DNA from: Burkholderiales bacterium
GTDB lineage: Bacteria > Pseudomonadota > Gammaproteobacteria > Burkholderiales > Burkholderiaceae_C
Direction of reading: 5' to 3'
Assembly: GCA_025351025.1 (NCBI GenBank)
Contig: JANXWR010000324.1
Coordinates: 1-42,370 of the forward strand
DNA length: 42,370 nucleotides
Part shown: positions 1 through 7,536 of the stretch, in pieces
Position numbering within the stretch: position 1 is the first letter of the stretch
Layout of the letters: each line of letters begins with the position of its first letter
The notes under the pieces: generated by a model
Told to the model about the DNA's origin: nothing
Databases searched by the model: none
The model's input: only the letters and a program-made list of their open reading frames with translations
Translations under genes and position numbers: made by a program

Positions 1-177
1 CACGTGAGCTTCCTGCCGAGCAGCGTCTACCTGATCAGCCGCATGCCGAGCGATCCGCAGCAGGGCGACATCGTGCCGATCGTCGTCATCTCTCTGATCC
101 TCGCCTTCGTGGCCACGCTCTACCCGAGCTGGCGCGCCAGCCGATTGCAACCGGCCGAGGCGCTGCGCTATGAATGA
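1..177 (+). CDS. LolC/LolE-family lipoprotein-releasing permease, C-terminal end (partial)
   Basis: Only the last 58 codons are in the window. They encode a hydrophobic helix ([20 protein letters not shown]) followed by [15 protein letters not shown] and a stop. That ending, a last membrane helix and a PAEALRYE tail, is typical of the FtsX-like permeases LolC/LolE, which with LolD extract lipoproteins from the inner membrane for delivery to LolA. The stop codon overlaps the start of the next gene by 8 bases, as expected for a lolCD operon. LolC and LolE cannot be told apart from this fragment. Confidence 0.85.
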   Translation, partial: HVSFLPSSVYLISRMPSDPQQGDIVPIVVISLILAFVATLYPSWRASRLQPAEALRYE

Positions 178-874
178 GGCGAGCACGTCACCGCCGGTTA
201 TTGCGGCGCGCGCGCTGCACAAGCGCTTCATCGAAGGCAGCGGCTCCTCGCGCCTCGACGTCCAGGTGCTGCGCGGCGTCGACCTCGACGTGCACGCCGG
301 CGAGACCCTCGCCATCGTCGGCGCTTCGGGCTCGGGCAAGAGCACCTTGCTGCACCTGCTCGGCGGCCTCGAGGCACCGACCAGCGGCAGCGTGCTGCTC
401 TGTGGCCGCGACTTCGCGGCCCAGGGCGCGGCCGAGCAGAGTGAATGGCGCAACCGCCATCTCGGCTTCGTCTACCAGTTCCATCACCTGCTGCCGGAGT
501 TCACCGCGCTCGACAACGTCGCCATGCCGTTGCGCATCCGCCGCCTCGGCAACGTCGAGGCGCGCGAGCAGGCAGCTGCCGCCTTGCGCCTGGTGGGACT
601 GGGCGAGCGGCTGATGCATCGGCCGGCGCAGCTTTCGGGCGGCGAACGCCAGCGCGTCGCGATCGCCCGCTCGCTCGCCGGCGCACCCGACTGCGTGCTC
701 GCCGACGAGCCCACGGGCAACCTCGACCGGGTCACCGCCGACGGCGTGTTTCAGCTATTGCTCGACCTGTCCGCCCAGCACGGCATGGCGCTGGTGCTCG
801 TGACCCACGACGACAGCCTGGCCTCGCGATGCAGCCGGCGGCTGCGTCTGGTGCAGGGTCAGCTCGCCGACTGA
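170..874 (+). CDS. lolD: Lipoprotein-releasing ABC transporter ATP-binding protein LolD
   Basis: A complete 234-residue ABC ATPase, the usual LolD length. It has Walker [10 protein letters not shown] (about residues 51-59), a Q-loop in [21 protein letters not shown] (a hallmark LolD stretch), the signature [15 protein letters not shown], Walker [12 protein letters not shown] and a switch histidine in [11 protein letters not shown]. It would power release of outer-membrane lipoproteins from the inner membrane. The ATG lies inside the end of the upstream permease gene, so the two are translationally coupled. It is transcribed towards the minus-strand array and is separated from it by about 32 bases. 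Confidence 0.96.
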   Translation: MNEASTSPPVIAARALHKRFIEGSGSSRLDVQVLRGVDLDVHAGETLAIVGASGSGKSTLLHLLGGLEAPTSGSVLLCGRDFAAQGAAEQSEWRNRHLGFVYQFHHLLPEFTALDNVAMPLRIRRLGNVEAREQAAAALRLVGLGERLMHRPAQLSGGERQRVAIARSLAGAPDCVLADEPTGNLDRVTADGVFQLLLDLSAQHGMALVLVTHDDSLASRCSRRLRLVQGQLAD

Positions 875-906
875 GTCGTGGCGCCGCCGATTCAAGAAGG
901 GCTGGC

Positions 907-1383
907 CTAGCCGGCGCAGACGACCTGGCGATACGGAAATCCGAAGCTGCGCTTCTCGCCGTTGCGGCTGCCTTCGATCCACGCGTACATGGCGTTGGCG
1001 CCGTCGCGGCGGTAGCCGATCTTTTGCGGAAAGTCCTGCTGCGGGTTCTCGAAGACGACGCTCGAATCGGTCAGCGTTGACGACGTGAAGACGATCGGCG
1101 GCTTGCCCGAAGGGCGCACCTCGAAGTCGTAGCGATCACCCTGCTCGCGGATCATCATGAACTCGTAGCCGACGAGGTTGCTGCCCTCGACGGTGCGGCT
1201 CGAGCCGATCATGGTCTTGCCGCGCGGCGCCATCCATTGTTCTTCGATCGCCCGCTCCTGGCTGACCATCGCCCAGCAGCCCTGAAGCCAGCCCAGCTTG
1301 TGCGATTGCGGCGCCTGCGCCGGCGCCACATCGGCCACGGCGAGGAGGAGACCCAGGGAAAGCAAGGTCGGGATGATTTTCAT
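907..1383 (-). CDS. Secreted DUF6265-type protein
   Basis: 158 residues beginning MKIIPTLLSLGLLLAVADVA, a clear Sec signal peptide cleaved near PAQA. The mature part starts LGWLQGCWAM and contains EEQWMAPRGKTMIG and FENPQQDFPQKIGYRR, the pattern of the DUF6265 family of small periplasmic proteins; no reaction is established. The start is chosen at the ATG with a GGAG element just upstream, not the longer in-frame extension. It is the last gene of the minus-strand array, tail-to-tail with lolD. Confidence 0.8.
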   Translation of the reverse strand: MKIIPTLLSLGLLLAVADVAPAQAPQSHKLGWLQGCWAMVSQERAIEEQWMAPRGKTMIGSSRTVEGSNLVGYEFMMIREQGDRYDFEVRPSGKPPIVFTSSTLTDSSVVFENPQQDFPQKIGYRRDGANAMYAWIEGSRNGEKRSFGFPYRQVVCAG

Positions 1384-1510
1384 GGGAGCTGCTCCGGGAG
1401 GTGCGCCGTCAATCGGCGCCACCGGCGCGAGGCGATCAATGCCGAGTCTGCCTTGCAGGGCGGGCGGTGGCAAGGGCGAGAAGGGCCTGCTTCGTTGGCT
1501 AGTTCTCGGT

Positions 1511-1813
1511 TCATGCGGGTCCGGCGCCCTCGCCAGCCGGCGCTCCGCCGCCGAAGCGCTCGAGAGAGCGGGCACGGGCCCGCGCCGCCTCGATCGCGCG
1601 GTCGCGCGGCTCGGCGTTCGTCACCAGCGTAGCGATGAGGGTTCGCGCCGCGGCGGCGACGTCCTCGACGGCACGATCGAACGCAGCCTCGTTGGTTCGC
1701 GAGGGCACGTTGAAGCCGCTGATCTTCCTCACGAACTGCAAGGAAGCGGCGCGGATCTCGAGCTCCGTCGCCGGCGGCTCGAAGTTGAAGAGCGTGCGGA
1801 TGTTCCGACACAT
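1511..1813 (-). CDS. DUF2277 family protein
   Basis: About 100 residues starting MCRNIRTLFNFEPPAT, which is diagnostic for DUF2277 (a conserved N-terminal MCRNI motif followed by an RNIRTLFNFEPP-like stretch and QFVRKISGF). Function unknown; the conserved early cysteine suggests a metal or redox role, which is inference only. The ATG at 1813 is preferred over the long upstream extension because the family begins at this methionine. The 127-base gap downstream of it (1384-1510) holds an imperfect hairpin at 1451-1475 and a GTTGGCT at 1494-1500, but no clear attC. Confidence 0.85.
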   Translation of the reverse strand: MCRNIRTLFNFEPPATELEIRAASLQFVRKISGFNVPSRTNEAAFDRAVEDVAAAARTLIATLVTNAEPRDRAIEAARARARSLERFGGGAPAGEGAGPA

Positions 1814-1847
1814 GGGTGAGTCCTTTCTGTCGATGCGGCGAAGCGTT

Positions 1848-2495
1848 TCAACGTGCGTTGCGCGAGTCAGTCGCGGCAGTGAAGAGGCCGAGGCCGAAGT
1901 AGGTCGCGGCCGCCGCATAGCGGCCGATCGTGTCGAAGCGCCGGCCACCGCCGATGCGCGACGCGGCCAGGTTGGCCGCTATCACGTAGCTGGTGTCGGT
2001 GACGACCGCGACGAGCACGAAGACGACGCCGAGCGTCGCCCCCTGGACGGCGGTCGACGCGGCGCGATCGATGAACTGCGGCAGGAAGGCGGCGAAGAAG
2101 AGGGCGGTCTTCGGATTGAGCAGGGCGACGAACAAGCCGTCGCGAACGATGCGGCGCAACTGCGGCGTCTCGAAGCTCCCGGGCAGCGCTGCTTCGGGCG
2201 ATCGACGCAGGCTCTTTGTGCCCAGATAGACGAGATAGGCCGCGCCCGCCCACTTGACGACGGTGAAGGCGACCGGCGACAGCGTGAACAGGGCGGCCAG
2301 CCCGAGCGAGGCGCCGAGCGCATTGCCGAGGTTGCCCATGGCGACGCCGGCCACCGACGCCATGCCGGCCGCGCGGCCCTGCACCAGCGTGCGCGCGACG
2401 ATATAGACGACGCCCGGACCCGGGGTCGCCGCCAGCACCAGACTGGCGAGCAGGAACGCGGCCAACATGGGGCCGGCCACGGGGGCGCCGTACAC
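1848..2495 (-). CDS. LysE-family amino acid exporter
   Basis: About 215 residues, mostly hydrophobic, with about six membrane helices. The N-terminal LLASLVLAATPGPGVVYIVART matches the LysE/RhtB signature (helix 1 ending in TPGP). LLNPKTALFFAAFLPQF is the conserved mid-protein LNPK...FFxAFLPQF motif. The family exports amino acids or homoserine lactone-like metabolites across the inner membrane; the substrate cannot be deduced. The GTG at 2495 has a GGAGGA ribosome site nine bases upstream; an internal ATG at 2468 is the alternative. Intact, unlike many neighbours. Confidence 0.88.
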   Translation of the reverse strand: MYGAPVAGPMLAAFLLASLVLAATPGPGVVYIVARTLVQGRAAGMASVAGVAMGNLGNALGASLGLAALFTLSPVAFTVVKWAGAAYLVYLGTKSLRRSPEAALPGSFETPQLRRIVRDGLFVALLNPKTALFFAAFLPQFIDRAASTAVQGATLGVVFVLVAVVTDTSYVIAANLAASRIGGGRRFDTIGRYAAAATYFGLGLFTAATDSRNAR

Positions 2496-2549
2496 GATGC
2501 GAAGTCCTCCAGGGTTTTCTTTGCGCTGCCCGGCGATTCTGAACCAGGC

Positions 2550-3059
2550 TCAGCGCACGTACAGCTGCTCGGTCGCCGAAAGCGTTTGGCCTTCGAGCTC
2601 GTCGGCCGTCGCGATGTGAAAGCCGAGGCGTTCGAGAAGGCGGATCGAACGTCCGTTGCCGATCTCGACCGAGGCGAAGAATCGCTCGACGAGGTAGACC
2701 GCTCTCAGGTGCTCCATCATCGCCCGCACGGCCGCGGCGGCATGGCCGTGGCCCCAGTGACGAGGCGACAGGACGTAAGCGACCCAGGCGCTGTTCGACT
2801 CGGTGACCGTGGCCTGCACGTAGCCCAGAAGCGAGTCGTCCGGGGCCCGGATCACCCAGTTCAGCCAGCGCTGCCGCCCGTTGTGCGAATGGCGTGTCTC
2901 GAGCCGCTGGTAGACGCCGCGCAGATGCTCGACCGAGGGGGGAGCCGGCTGGTCGAGATAGCGATGGATCTCGGGGTCGACCAGGACCTCGAACATCGCC
3001 TCGGCGTGCGCCGCCGTCAGTGGCTCGAGGCGAAGCTCGCCCGCATCGATGGATTGCAA
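2550..3059 (-). CDS. GNAT-family N-acetyltransferase
   Basis: About 169 residues with the layout of a RimJ-like GNAT enzyme: LRLEPLTAAHAEAMFEVLVDPEIHRYLD at the N-terminus, acetyl-CoA-binding motif region around LSPRHWGHGHAAAAVRAMMEHL, and the C-terminal motif NGRSIRLLERLGF. The pyrophosphate loop reads HWGHGHAA instead of the usual RxxGxA/G, so it is somewhat atypical. The start appears to be TTG at 3059 because a stop lies just upstream in frame. It begins 12 bases after the preceding DUF1330 stop. Substrate unknown. Confidence 0.82.
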   Translation of the reverse strand: MQSIDAGELRLEPLTAAHAEAMFEVLVDPEIHRYLDQPAPPSVEHLRGVYQRLETRHSHNGRQRWLNWVIRAPDDSLLGYVQATVTESNSAWVAYVLSPRHWGHGHAAAAVRAMMEHLRAVYLVERFFASVEIGNGRSIRLLERLGFHIATADELEGQTLSATEQLYVR

Positions 3060-3071
3060 GTGTGCAGTCGT

Positions 3072-3359
3072 CTAGAGACCGGCGACGGCGAAGATGTTCG
3101 ACGCCGCGGCGCGCTCGCGCAGCCCGCGCAGGGGCCGGTACTCGGGCGAGTCCCAGAACGTCTTCAGCGCGTCCATGGTCGGGAACTCGAGGACCACGGT
3201 CCGGTTCGGCGGTCGTGCGCCTTCGAGCAGCTCGGTCTCGCCGCCGCGAACCAAGTAGCGCCCGCCATAGGCGGCGATGATCGCCGGCACCTGCTGGCGA
3301 TAGGTTTCGTAGGCGGCGTTGTCGTTGAGTACGACGTCGGCGATGAGATAGGCGGCCAT
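3072..3359 (-). CDS. DUF1330 family protein (copy 1)
   Basis: 95 residues beginning MAAYLIADVVLNDNAAYETYRQ. The family has an alpha/beta-barrel dimer fold with motifs Y..Y...VP...A.YGGRYLVRGG and RTVVLEFP(T)...A..FWDSPEYRPLR, all visible here. DUF1330 proteins belong to the dimeric ferredoxin-like superfamily; the activity is unknown. A second, divergent member lies at 8395-8700, so the array holds two independent copies rather than a recent duplication. Confidence 0.9.
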   Translation of the reverse strand: MAAYLIADVVLNDNAAYETYRQQVPAIIAAYGGRYLVRGGETELLEGARPPNRTVVLEFPTMDALKTFWDSPEYRPLRGLRERAAASNIFAVAGL

Positions 3360-3385
3360 GGCTGCTGCTTTCGGCGTGAACAGAC

Positions 3386-3856
3386 TTAGAGGACGCGGCG
3401 CGGCTGATGCCTGCGCGTCTCGACGCGGACTGCGTTCTCCCGGTGTCGATCGCGCAGCGCCCGTGCGAGTCGCCACAGGCCATAGCAGGCGAGCACGAGC
3501 AGGGCCAGCTTCCAGGCGCCGTTGAGCGCGCCCTTCACGAACGGGCTCGTCTCCGGCTCCTGCGGCACCGTGTGCACAACGCTGAGGGACGGCCGCGGCG
3601 GCAGCGCTGAGAGATCGGTCACCTCGGGCGCGGCGCTCGCCGCGTCGGCGGTCGTCGGCAGGCAAGGGCCGCCTTGCAGGATCAGATTGCCCCTGGCGTC
3701 GACGCAGCGGATGACCTGCGTGTACTTCAGGTCGAGCGTGGGCGGCTTGGCCCCCGATGGCTCCTCGGCCGTCTCGGGTGCCGACTTGAGAATGATGTTC
3801 ACGGCGAGGGCCGGCCCGGCTGCGAGCAGGGCCGCAAGGACGATGGCGTGCTTCAT
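3386..3856 (-). CDS. Predicted secreted or membrane-anchored protein with C-terminal helix
   Basis: About 156 residues. It starts MKHAIVLAALLAAGPALAVN, a signal peptide. The mature region carries LKYTQVIRCVDARGNLILQGGPC, resembling the DUF4124-like YRCVDANG pattern of beta/gammaproteobacterial secreted proteins, then a proline-rich linker and a late hydrophobic helix (ALNGAWKLALLVLACYGLWRL) followed by a basic tail. It is probably an envelope protein anchored near its C-terminus. Function not recognised. The ATG follows the upstream gene stop by 16 bases. Confidence 0.65.
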   Translation of the reverse strand: MKHAIVLAALLAAGPALAVNIILKSAPETAEEPSGAKPPTLDLKYTQVIRCVDARGNLILQGGPCLPTTADAASAAPEVTDLSALPPRPSLSVVHTVPQEPETSPFVKGALNGAWKLALLVLACYGLWRLARALRDRHRENAVRVETRRHQPRRVL

Positions 3857-3872
3857 GGGAGGGGGTGGGGTT

Positions 3873-4124
3873 TCATCCGAATACGGTATCGCTCTCGGCG
3901 TGGCCGCTGCCGAGAAAGAGGCGCAGGATGGGCGCCGTTCCGTCGTGCTCCCAGACCCGGGCCTGGACGATGAACTGGCGGCCGCCGAAGCGCAGCGCAT
4001 CGCCGGCCGCCGGCGCCACGCTGTGCCCGGCCCAGTACTTGGGCACGATGAGCGAGGAGCGCCGGATCCAGGCCTGGTCTTCGAGCGAGAAGGCCAGGAC
4101 GATGCGAAGGGTCTGCGTTTCCAC
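3873..4124 (-). CDS. Small hypothetical protein
   Basis: 83 residues (GTG start, METQTLRIVLAFSLEDQAWI...). No signal peptide or membrane helix. It has an acceptable composition for a folded beta-rich domain (LRFGGRQFIVQARVWEHDGTAPILRLFLG). The family is not recognised. Supported mainly by its fit between neighbours (33 bases after one, 16 before the next), shared strand and full open frame. Confidence 0.5.
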   Translation of the reverse strand: METQTLRIVLAFSLEDQAWIRRSSLIVPKYWAGHSVAPAAGDALRFGGRQFIVQARVWEHDGTAPILRLFLGSGHAESDTVFG

Positions 4125-4157
4125 GATCGCGATGCGTCGAATCGGGCGCGGCTTCGC

Positions 4158-4370
4158 TTACTTCGCCTTGCCGCCGAAGGCGAGCAGCAGGCCACCGACG
4201 ACGATCGCGCCGACTCCGGCCCAGACCGGCACGTTGACGGTCTCCCTCTCCTTGACCGAAAGCTCGAGCGGCCCGAGCTTGATCGCCGTCTTGTCCTTCG
4301 TGTAGCTGAAGCTGCCATAGATCAGGCCGAGCAGGCCGGCGACGATGAGAGCGATGGCGGCGAACTTCAT
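4158..4370 (-). CDS. Small inner-membrane protein
   Basis: 70 residues. MKFAAIALIVAGLLGLIYGS is an N-terminal helix; a polar linker TKDKTAIKLGPLELSVKERE follows, then a second helix WAGVGAIVVGGLLLAF and a lysine end. Two-helix proteins of this type (annotated only as hypothetical membrane proteins) are common in proteobacteria. An alternative ATG lies five codons upstream. Function unknown. Confidence 0.65.
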   Translation of the reverse strand: MKFAAIALIVAGLLGLIYGSFSYTKDKTAIKLGPLELSVKERETVNVPVWAGVGAIVVGGLLLAFGGKAK

Positions 4371-4442
4371 GGGCGTTCCTTGCATGCGTGTGACGCCGAT
4401 TCTGCGCCCTTGGCGCCGGCACGATAGCCATGTAGCGGCGCG

Positions 4443-4957
4443 TCAGGCGTCGTCGGGACCGATCGTCTTGAACATGTTGATGTTGGTCTGCCGATACCCG
4501 AGCTTCGCGTACAAGGCCTGGGCGCCCGGGTTGTGCCCGAACATATGCAGCGCGACGCCCGACAGACCGAGCCTTGCAGCTCGTCTTCCAGGGCGAAGAA
4601 GCGCGGCTCGCGTGCCCCCGGCGCCGATGCGCCGGCTCGATGCCGACGTTGAACACTTAAGGCGACAGCGTTGCCGCCACGCCGCTTCTCGGCGAACCAG
4701 AGCACGCCGACGGGCGCTCGGTCGTCGTCGCGGATCGTGAAGAAGTGATGGCCTTCGCTCTGCAGGCCTTCGGGTAACAGGCTCTCGAACGACTGATTCG
4801 CCAGGTCGAGCGATTGCTCGGTGGTCCATTCGCCCGAGGCGACCTTGTCGGCCGCATAGTGGGGAACCGCCGCGGTGAGGAAGACAAGGTATTCGGGCTC
4901 GCTCATCGGCACGGGCACGGGCCGATCCGATCCGGAATGCGAAGCGTCGCTGCTCAT
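4443..4957 (-). pseudogene. GNAT acetyltransferase gene broken by three frameshifts
   Basis: The first part reads MSSDASHSGSDRPV... to AEKRRGGNAVALS in one frame. The core FNVGIEPAHRRRGHA (the acetyl-CoA loop RRRGHA) continues in a second frame near 4660-4600, ALEDELQ returns to the first, and LGLSGVALHMFGHNPGAQALYAKLGYRQTNINMFK finishes in a third. Together these form one complete GNAT enzyme with canonical motifs, so the gene was recently functional but now cannot be translated whole. Three indels in about 100 bases is dense; resequencing would separate decay from error. Confidence 0.82.
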
Positions 4958-4969
4958 GCGCCGGCTGCC

Positions 4970-5449
4970 TCAGCTCGTGTGGTCATGCACCACTTTCCAG
5001 CCGGACGCGGTGCGCACCCAGACGAGGCTGAACCAGCCCGATTGCTCCGCCTCCGCGCCACCATAGAGGACGAAGCGTCCGGTCATGAGCGCGCTCTCGC
5101 GCGACAAGGCGCGGATCGCGACGCGCTCGGTGCGAAGGTTCTGCTTCGGCTTGTCGCCGTTGAAGTAGGCCGATCGGAATGCGGACTCGATCGCCGCGAC
5201 CGGGGGCCGCGGGCCGTTGCGCGTCATGGTCGTCACGGTCGCGTCGTAGAGAGCGAGGTGGCCGGCCAGGTCGCCGCGGTTCCAGGTGTCGGCCGACGCC
5301 TGCATCGAGGCCCGCATCTGCGCTTCGTCGTCCCGCTGCAGCGCGGATCCTTCGTACGGCGCACCGCCCGATGCGCACGCCGATACGAGCACGAATGGCA
5401 CAAGCGAGCAGCTGCGCTGCGACGCGACGGGCGCGGGGAGCGGGCGCAA
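4970..5449 (-). CDS. NTF2-like (DUF4440/SnoaL-type) lipoprotein
   Basis: The domain is clear: RASMQASADTWNRGDLAGHLALYDATVTTM, then a G/A-rich middle, MTGRFVLYGG and the terminal FSLVWVRTASGWKVVHDHTS, the classic DUF4440 ending. Before it is a lipoprotein-type signal with lipobox LVSAC. The start is uncertain: the intact frame begins at a TTG (5449), while an ATG at 5474 lies in another frame whose residues also look signal-like, so a frameshift inside the signal sequence is possible. Family members are often small ligand-binding or isomerase-like proteins. Confidence 0.7.
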   Translation of the reverse strand: MRPLPAPVASQRSCSLVPFVLVSACASGGAPYEGSALQRDDEAQMRASMQASADTWNRGDLAGHLALYDATVTTMTRNGPRPPVAAIESAFRSAYFNGDKPKQNLRTERVAIRALSRESALMTGRFVLYGGAEAEQSGWFSLVWVRTASGWKVVHDHTS

Positions 5450-5487
5450 GGACGGTCGACACGCGTCCGTTCATGGTCGGCGCATCA

Positions 5488-5898
5488 TCAGGCAACGGTC
5501 GTGCAGAGTGCTGCCGATAACGCGGCGTGGTCGTACGACGTTATCTCGTAGGGATTGCCGTCCGGATCCTCGAAGTACAGGGACCAGGACACGTCGTGAT
5601 CGACGACCCGCGGCTCGCGACCGAGGGCGGCGCCTAGGTGCGCCTGCCAGGCGAGGAACCCGGCGGCACCGGTGCCGAGCGCGATCGTCGAGCGGCACTT
5701 CTCACGCGGCTTTTCGAAGAGCGCCAGGTGGATGTCGTTCGCCGCGTTGGCGATGGTGAGCGGCCCGCCGTCGGCGGCCCAGAACGCCAGGTTCGCCACC
5801 CGCTCGAGACCGAGCACCCGCGCTTACCAGGCCTCTGCGGCCGCCCGGTCGGACACGAAAACGTGCACGTGATCAATGGCCGTCAGCGGCGGCGCCAT
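5488..5898 (-). pseudogene. VOC/glyoxalase-fold gene with an in-frame stop at codon 25
   Basis: The gene starts MAPPLTAIDHVHVFVSDRAAAEAW, hits TAA at 5824-5826, and continues in the same frame as ARVLGLERVANLAFWAADGGPLTIAN... to FEDPDGNPYEITSYDH. Homologues have W-Y at this place, so a single base change (TAC or TAT to TAA) explains the stop. The rest is a complete VOC domain with the metal-ligand region HLALFEKP and YFEDPDGNPYEI. Restart at the GTG at 5817 would lose the first beta strand and its histidine ligand. Confidence 0.82.
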
Positions 5899-6035
5899 GC
5901 TATTTCTCGGTCGGCATGACAACCACCCGATGCGGCCGAAGAGGCGACGACGGCGAGGCAGAAGCGCTTGCTCGCCTCGAGGTCGGCGACACGCAAGTGC
6001 ACGTGATCGATGAGCCGGCCAAGATGAAACTGCAT
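5883..6035 (-). pseudogene. VOC-family N-terminal fragment
   Basis: A 50-codon open frame starting MQFHLGRLIDHVHLRVADLEASKRF, the first strand and helix of a VOC/glyoxalase-like protein, then a short jump to SGGCHADREIAWRRR and a stop that overlaps the start of the next (also broken) VOC gene. The central and C-terminal parts of the domain are missing, so an internal or 3' deletion has joined it to its neighbour. It appears to be a scar, not a functional peptide. Confidence 0.65.
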
Positions 6036-6094
6036 GGTGATGGCGAGCTATGCGGGTGTCGCGAAGATCATAGCGGCGCTCGCGGCGTGGCACC

Positions 6095-6462
6095 CTAGCG
6101 GCTTCGCGGCGCACGCCCCGGCTTGACCGCGACTGCCTTGCGAACCCGCGGCAGCTTGGCCCTGGGCAGCGGTAGCGCTCGCGCCGTGGTGTGCAACAGC
6201 CTCTGCAGCATCTCGCGGTCTTCCATTTCATCGTCGATCCGGAAGTAGAGCTTGGCACCTGGGTACGGCGGATGCTCCGAGACCTTGCCGAGCAGGCTTC
6301 GGCCCTCTTCGGTCGGCTTCACGAAGAGCTGGTTGTCGCAGGCGAACGCAACGACCTTGCCGTGCAGGTAGAGCGCTCGCCGAACATCTTCTTGTACGAG
6401 AGCTCGCGGCCCAGGCCCGACTGCGCCTGGATGTACTCGACGAAAGCTTGCTCCGTGGCCAT
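6095..6462 (-). pseudogene. TfoX N-terminal-domain protein, frameshifted
   Basis: MATEQAFVEYIQAQSGLGRELSYKKMFGE in one frame, then near 6370-6378 the reading shifts to ALYLHGKVVAFACDNQLFVKPTEEGRSLL...YFRIDDEMEDREMLQRLLHTTARALP. Joined, this is a full TfoX-N domain protein (YKKMFGE...YL.GK..AL.CD..L..K) with a basic tail. TfoX-like domains occur in competence regulators but also in many small proteins of unknown role. One base lost or gained explains the break. Confidence 0.8.
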
Positions 6463-6490
6463 CGATGTCCTCGCCTGCGGCCTGCGCCGG

Positions 6491-6844
6491 TCACTCGCCT
6501 TCCCGGTAGCCGACGCCGGCGCCGAAATGCGGGAACGCCGGCAAAGGCGCCGCGCCGGGTGTCGCGTACTCGGCGATGACGCCGAACTTGTCGGAGTCCC
6601 GATACTCCCAGATCTCCGGCGCGCGTTGCGTGCTGACCGCGAGATAGCGCAACTCTTCCTGCCCGGTTTTGGCGATCTGATGCGCCGTCTCCGCGCCGCC
6701 CGACGGGCAGGCGATCACGTCACCGGTACGGAGCGCGTAGGTCTCGTCGCCGAGCCGAATCTCGCCGCTGCCCTGGAGCGCAGGCACCGGCGCGGCGCGC
6801 GGCTGGGATTCGACGTCGGCGATGTTCACCACGGGTCGCGTCAT
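6491..6844 (-). pseudogene. Cupin gene with its metal-binding segment deleted
   Basis: 117 codons: MTRPVVNIADVESQPRAAPV then LGDETYALRTGDVIACPSGGAETAHQIAKTG...LRYLAVSTQRAPEIWEYRDSDKFGV. Compared with the intact cupin at 9732-10235 (same architecture: TGDVIF.P.G...HQI.N......LRYLSVST...PEICEYPDSGKY), about 45 residues between the N-terminal segment and the second cupin motif are absent. These include the G(X)5HXH metal site. The frame is open but the protein cannot be a normal cupin. The deletion is inferred by comparison inside this window. Confidence 0.72.
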
Positions 6845-6988
6845 GCATGCCGAGCCGGGTCGAAGTCGGCGTGTCGAAGAATTGGCCGGAGTGCTTGCGG
6901 CACTGCACGCAGTGGCAGGCGTCGGGCTGTGGCAGCTCGCTCGCGACCTCGAAGTGCACCGCGCCGCAGAGACACGATCCCTGTGCAT
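6845..6988 (-). pseudogene. GFA-family N-terminal fragment
   Basis: Minus-strand sequence reads GSCLCGAVHFEVASELPQPDACHCVQCRKHSGQFF, the zinc-binding start of a GFA/CENP-V-like (glutathione-dependent formaldehyde-activating) protein, with the CxC and CxxC cysteines. The ATG at 6988 is out of frame with this by one base, and the remaining two thirds of the domain are missing; the cupin remnant begins about where the third cysteine pair should follow. Truncated and frameshifted: a fusion scar. Confidence 0.72.
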
Positions 6989-7007
6989 GTCGTTCACTTC
7001 GCCTCGG

Positions 7008-7499
7008 CTACCGGGATCCGGCACGCGCCTGGAGGGCCGCGCGGCGTTCCAGGCTCTCCGTCGGCCAGAGCTCGGAGGCCTTGTAGTACTCGGGCACCGT
7101 CGGCGTGCTCGCGGGCAGCACGACCCAGGGCTGCTTAGACGCCGTGAAAATGTGGACGTCGGGCGGCAGCCGGTCGGGCTCGTCGAGCGTGCCGACGCGG
7201 ACGAAGCGAACCGCGTCGCCGGCGCCCGCATAGTTGCTCCACAGCGCGATGCGGCAGATGGGGCAACGCGAGATCCTCTGCCCCTTGCCGCTGTTCGACG
7301 GGGTGTCGACGACCTCGACCTCGCCCTGCAGCAGGTGGACCCGATCGGCCTCGATCATGGCGTTCAGCGCGAACGATGCGCCGGTCTCGCGCTGGCACCA
7401 GCGGCAATGGCAGCAATGCACGACGAGCGGCCCGCTTTCCATCCGGTAGCGCACGGCACGGCAGGTGCATCCGCCGTCGTGCGTGGCAGCGTCGTCCAT
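7008..7499 (-). CDS. GFA family (glutathione-dependent formaldehyde-activating-like) protein
   Basis: 163 residues, intact. GGCTCRAVRYRM holds the first cysteine pair (CxC), HCCHCRWCQRETGASFALNAMI the second set, and SRCPICRIALWSNY the third; together these form the zinc sites of the GFA/CENP-V fold. C-terminal DRLPPDVHIFTASKQPWVVLP matches the family. Annotation as formaldehyde-activating is historical; most members have no proven substrate. One of two intact and two fragmentary GFA genes in the array. Confidence 0.9.
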   Translation of the reverse strand: MDDAATHDGGCTCRAVRYRMESGPLVVHCCHCRWCQRETGASFALNAMIEADRVHLLQGEVEVVDTPSNSGKGQRISRCPICRIALWSNYAGAGDAVRFVRVGTLDEPDRLPPDVHIFTASKQPWVVLPASTPTVPEYYKASELWPTESLERRAALQARAGSR

Positions 7500-7536
7500 G
7501 CGGGATCCTCTCGGCTCGATCGCGATGCGCGGCGGC

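Noticed and set aside
1451-1500. Hairpin CCTTGC/GCAAGG and GTTGGCT 10 bases from the DUF2277 stop as an attC of the last cassette
   Set aside because: The distance to the stop matches the best attC, but the left core and the GCTCGAT arm are absent and the hairpin has a long loop. Kept only as a remark.
1867-3483. Long arginine-rich open frames overlapping the array and other genes
   Set aside because: They are shadow frames of real genes on the other strand or frame, with biased composition, no start context and no motifs.
7514-7533. GCTCGAT plus six bases plus GCGCGGC between thioesterase and GFA genes
   Set aside because: The spacing fits but the core is far from GTTRRRY and CGATCG-type words are common in this GC-rich DNA; the gap is only 37 bases.
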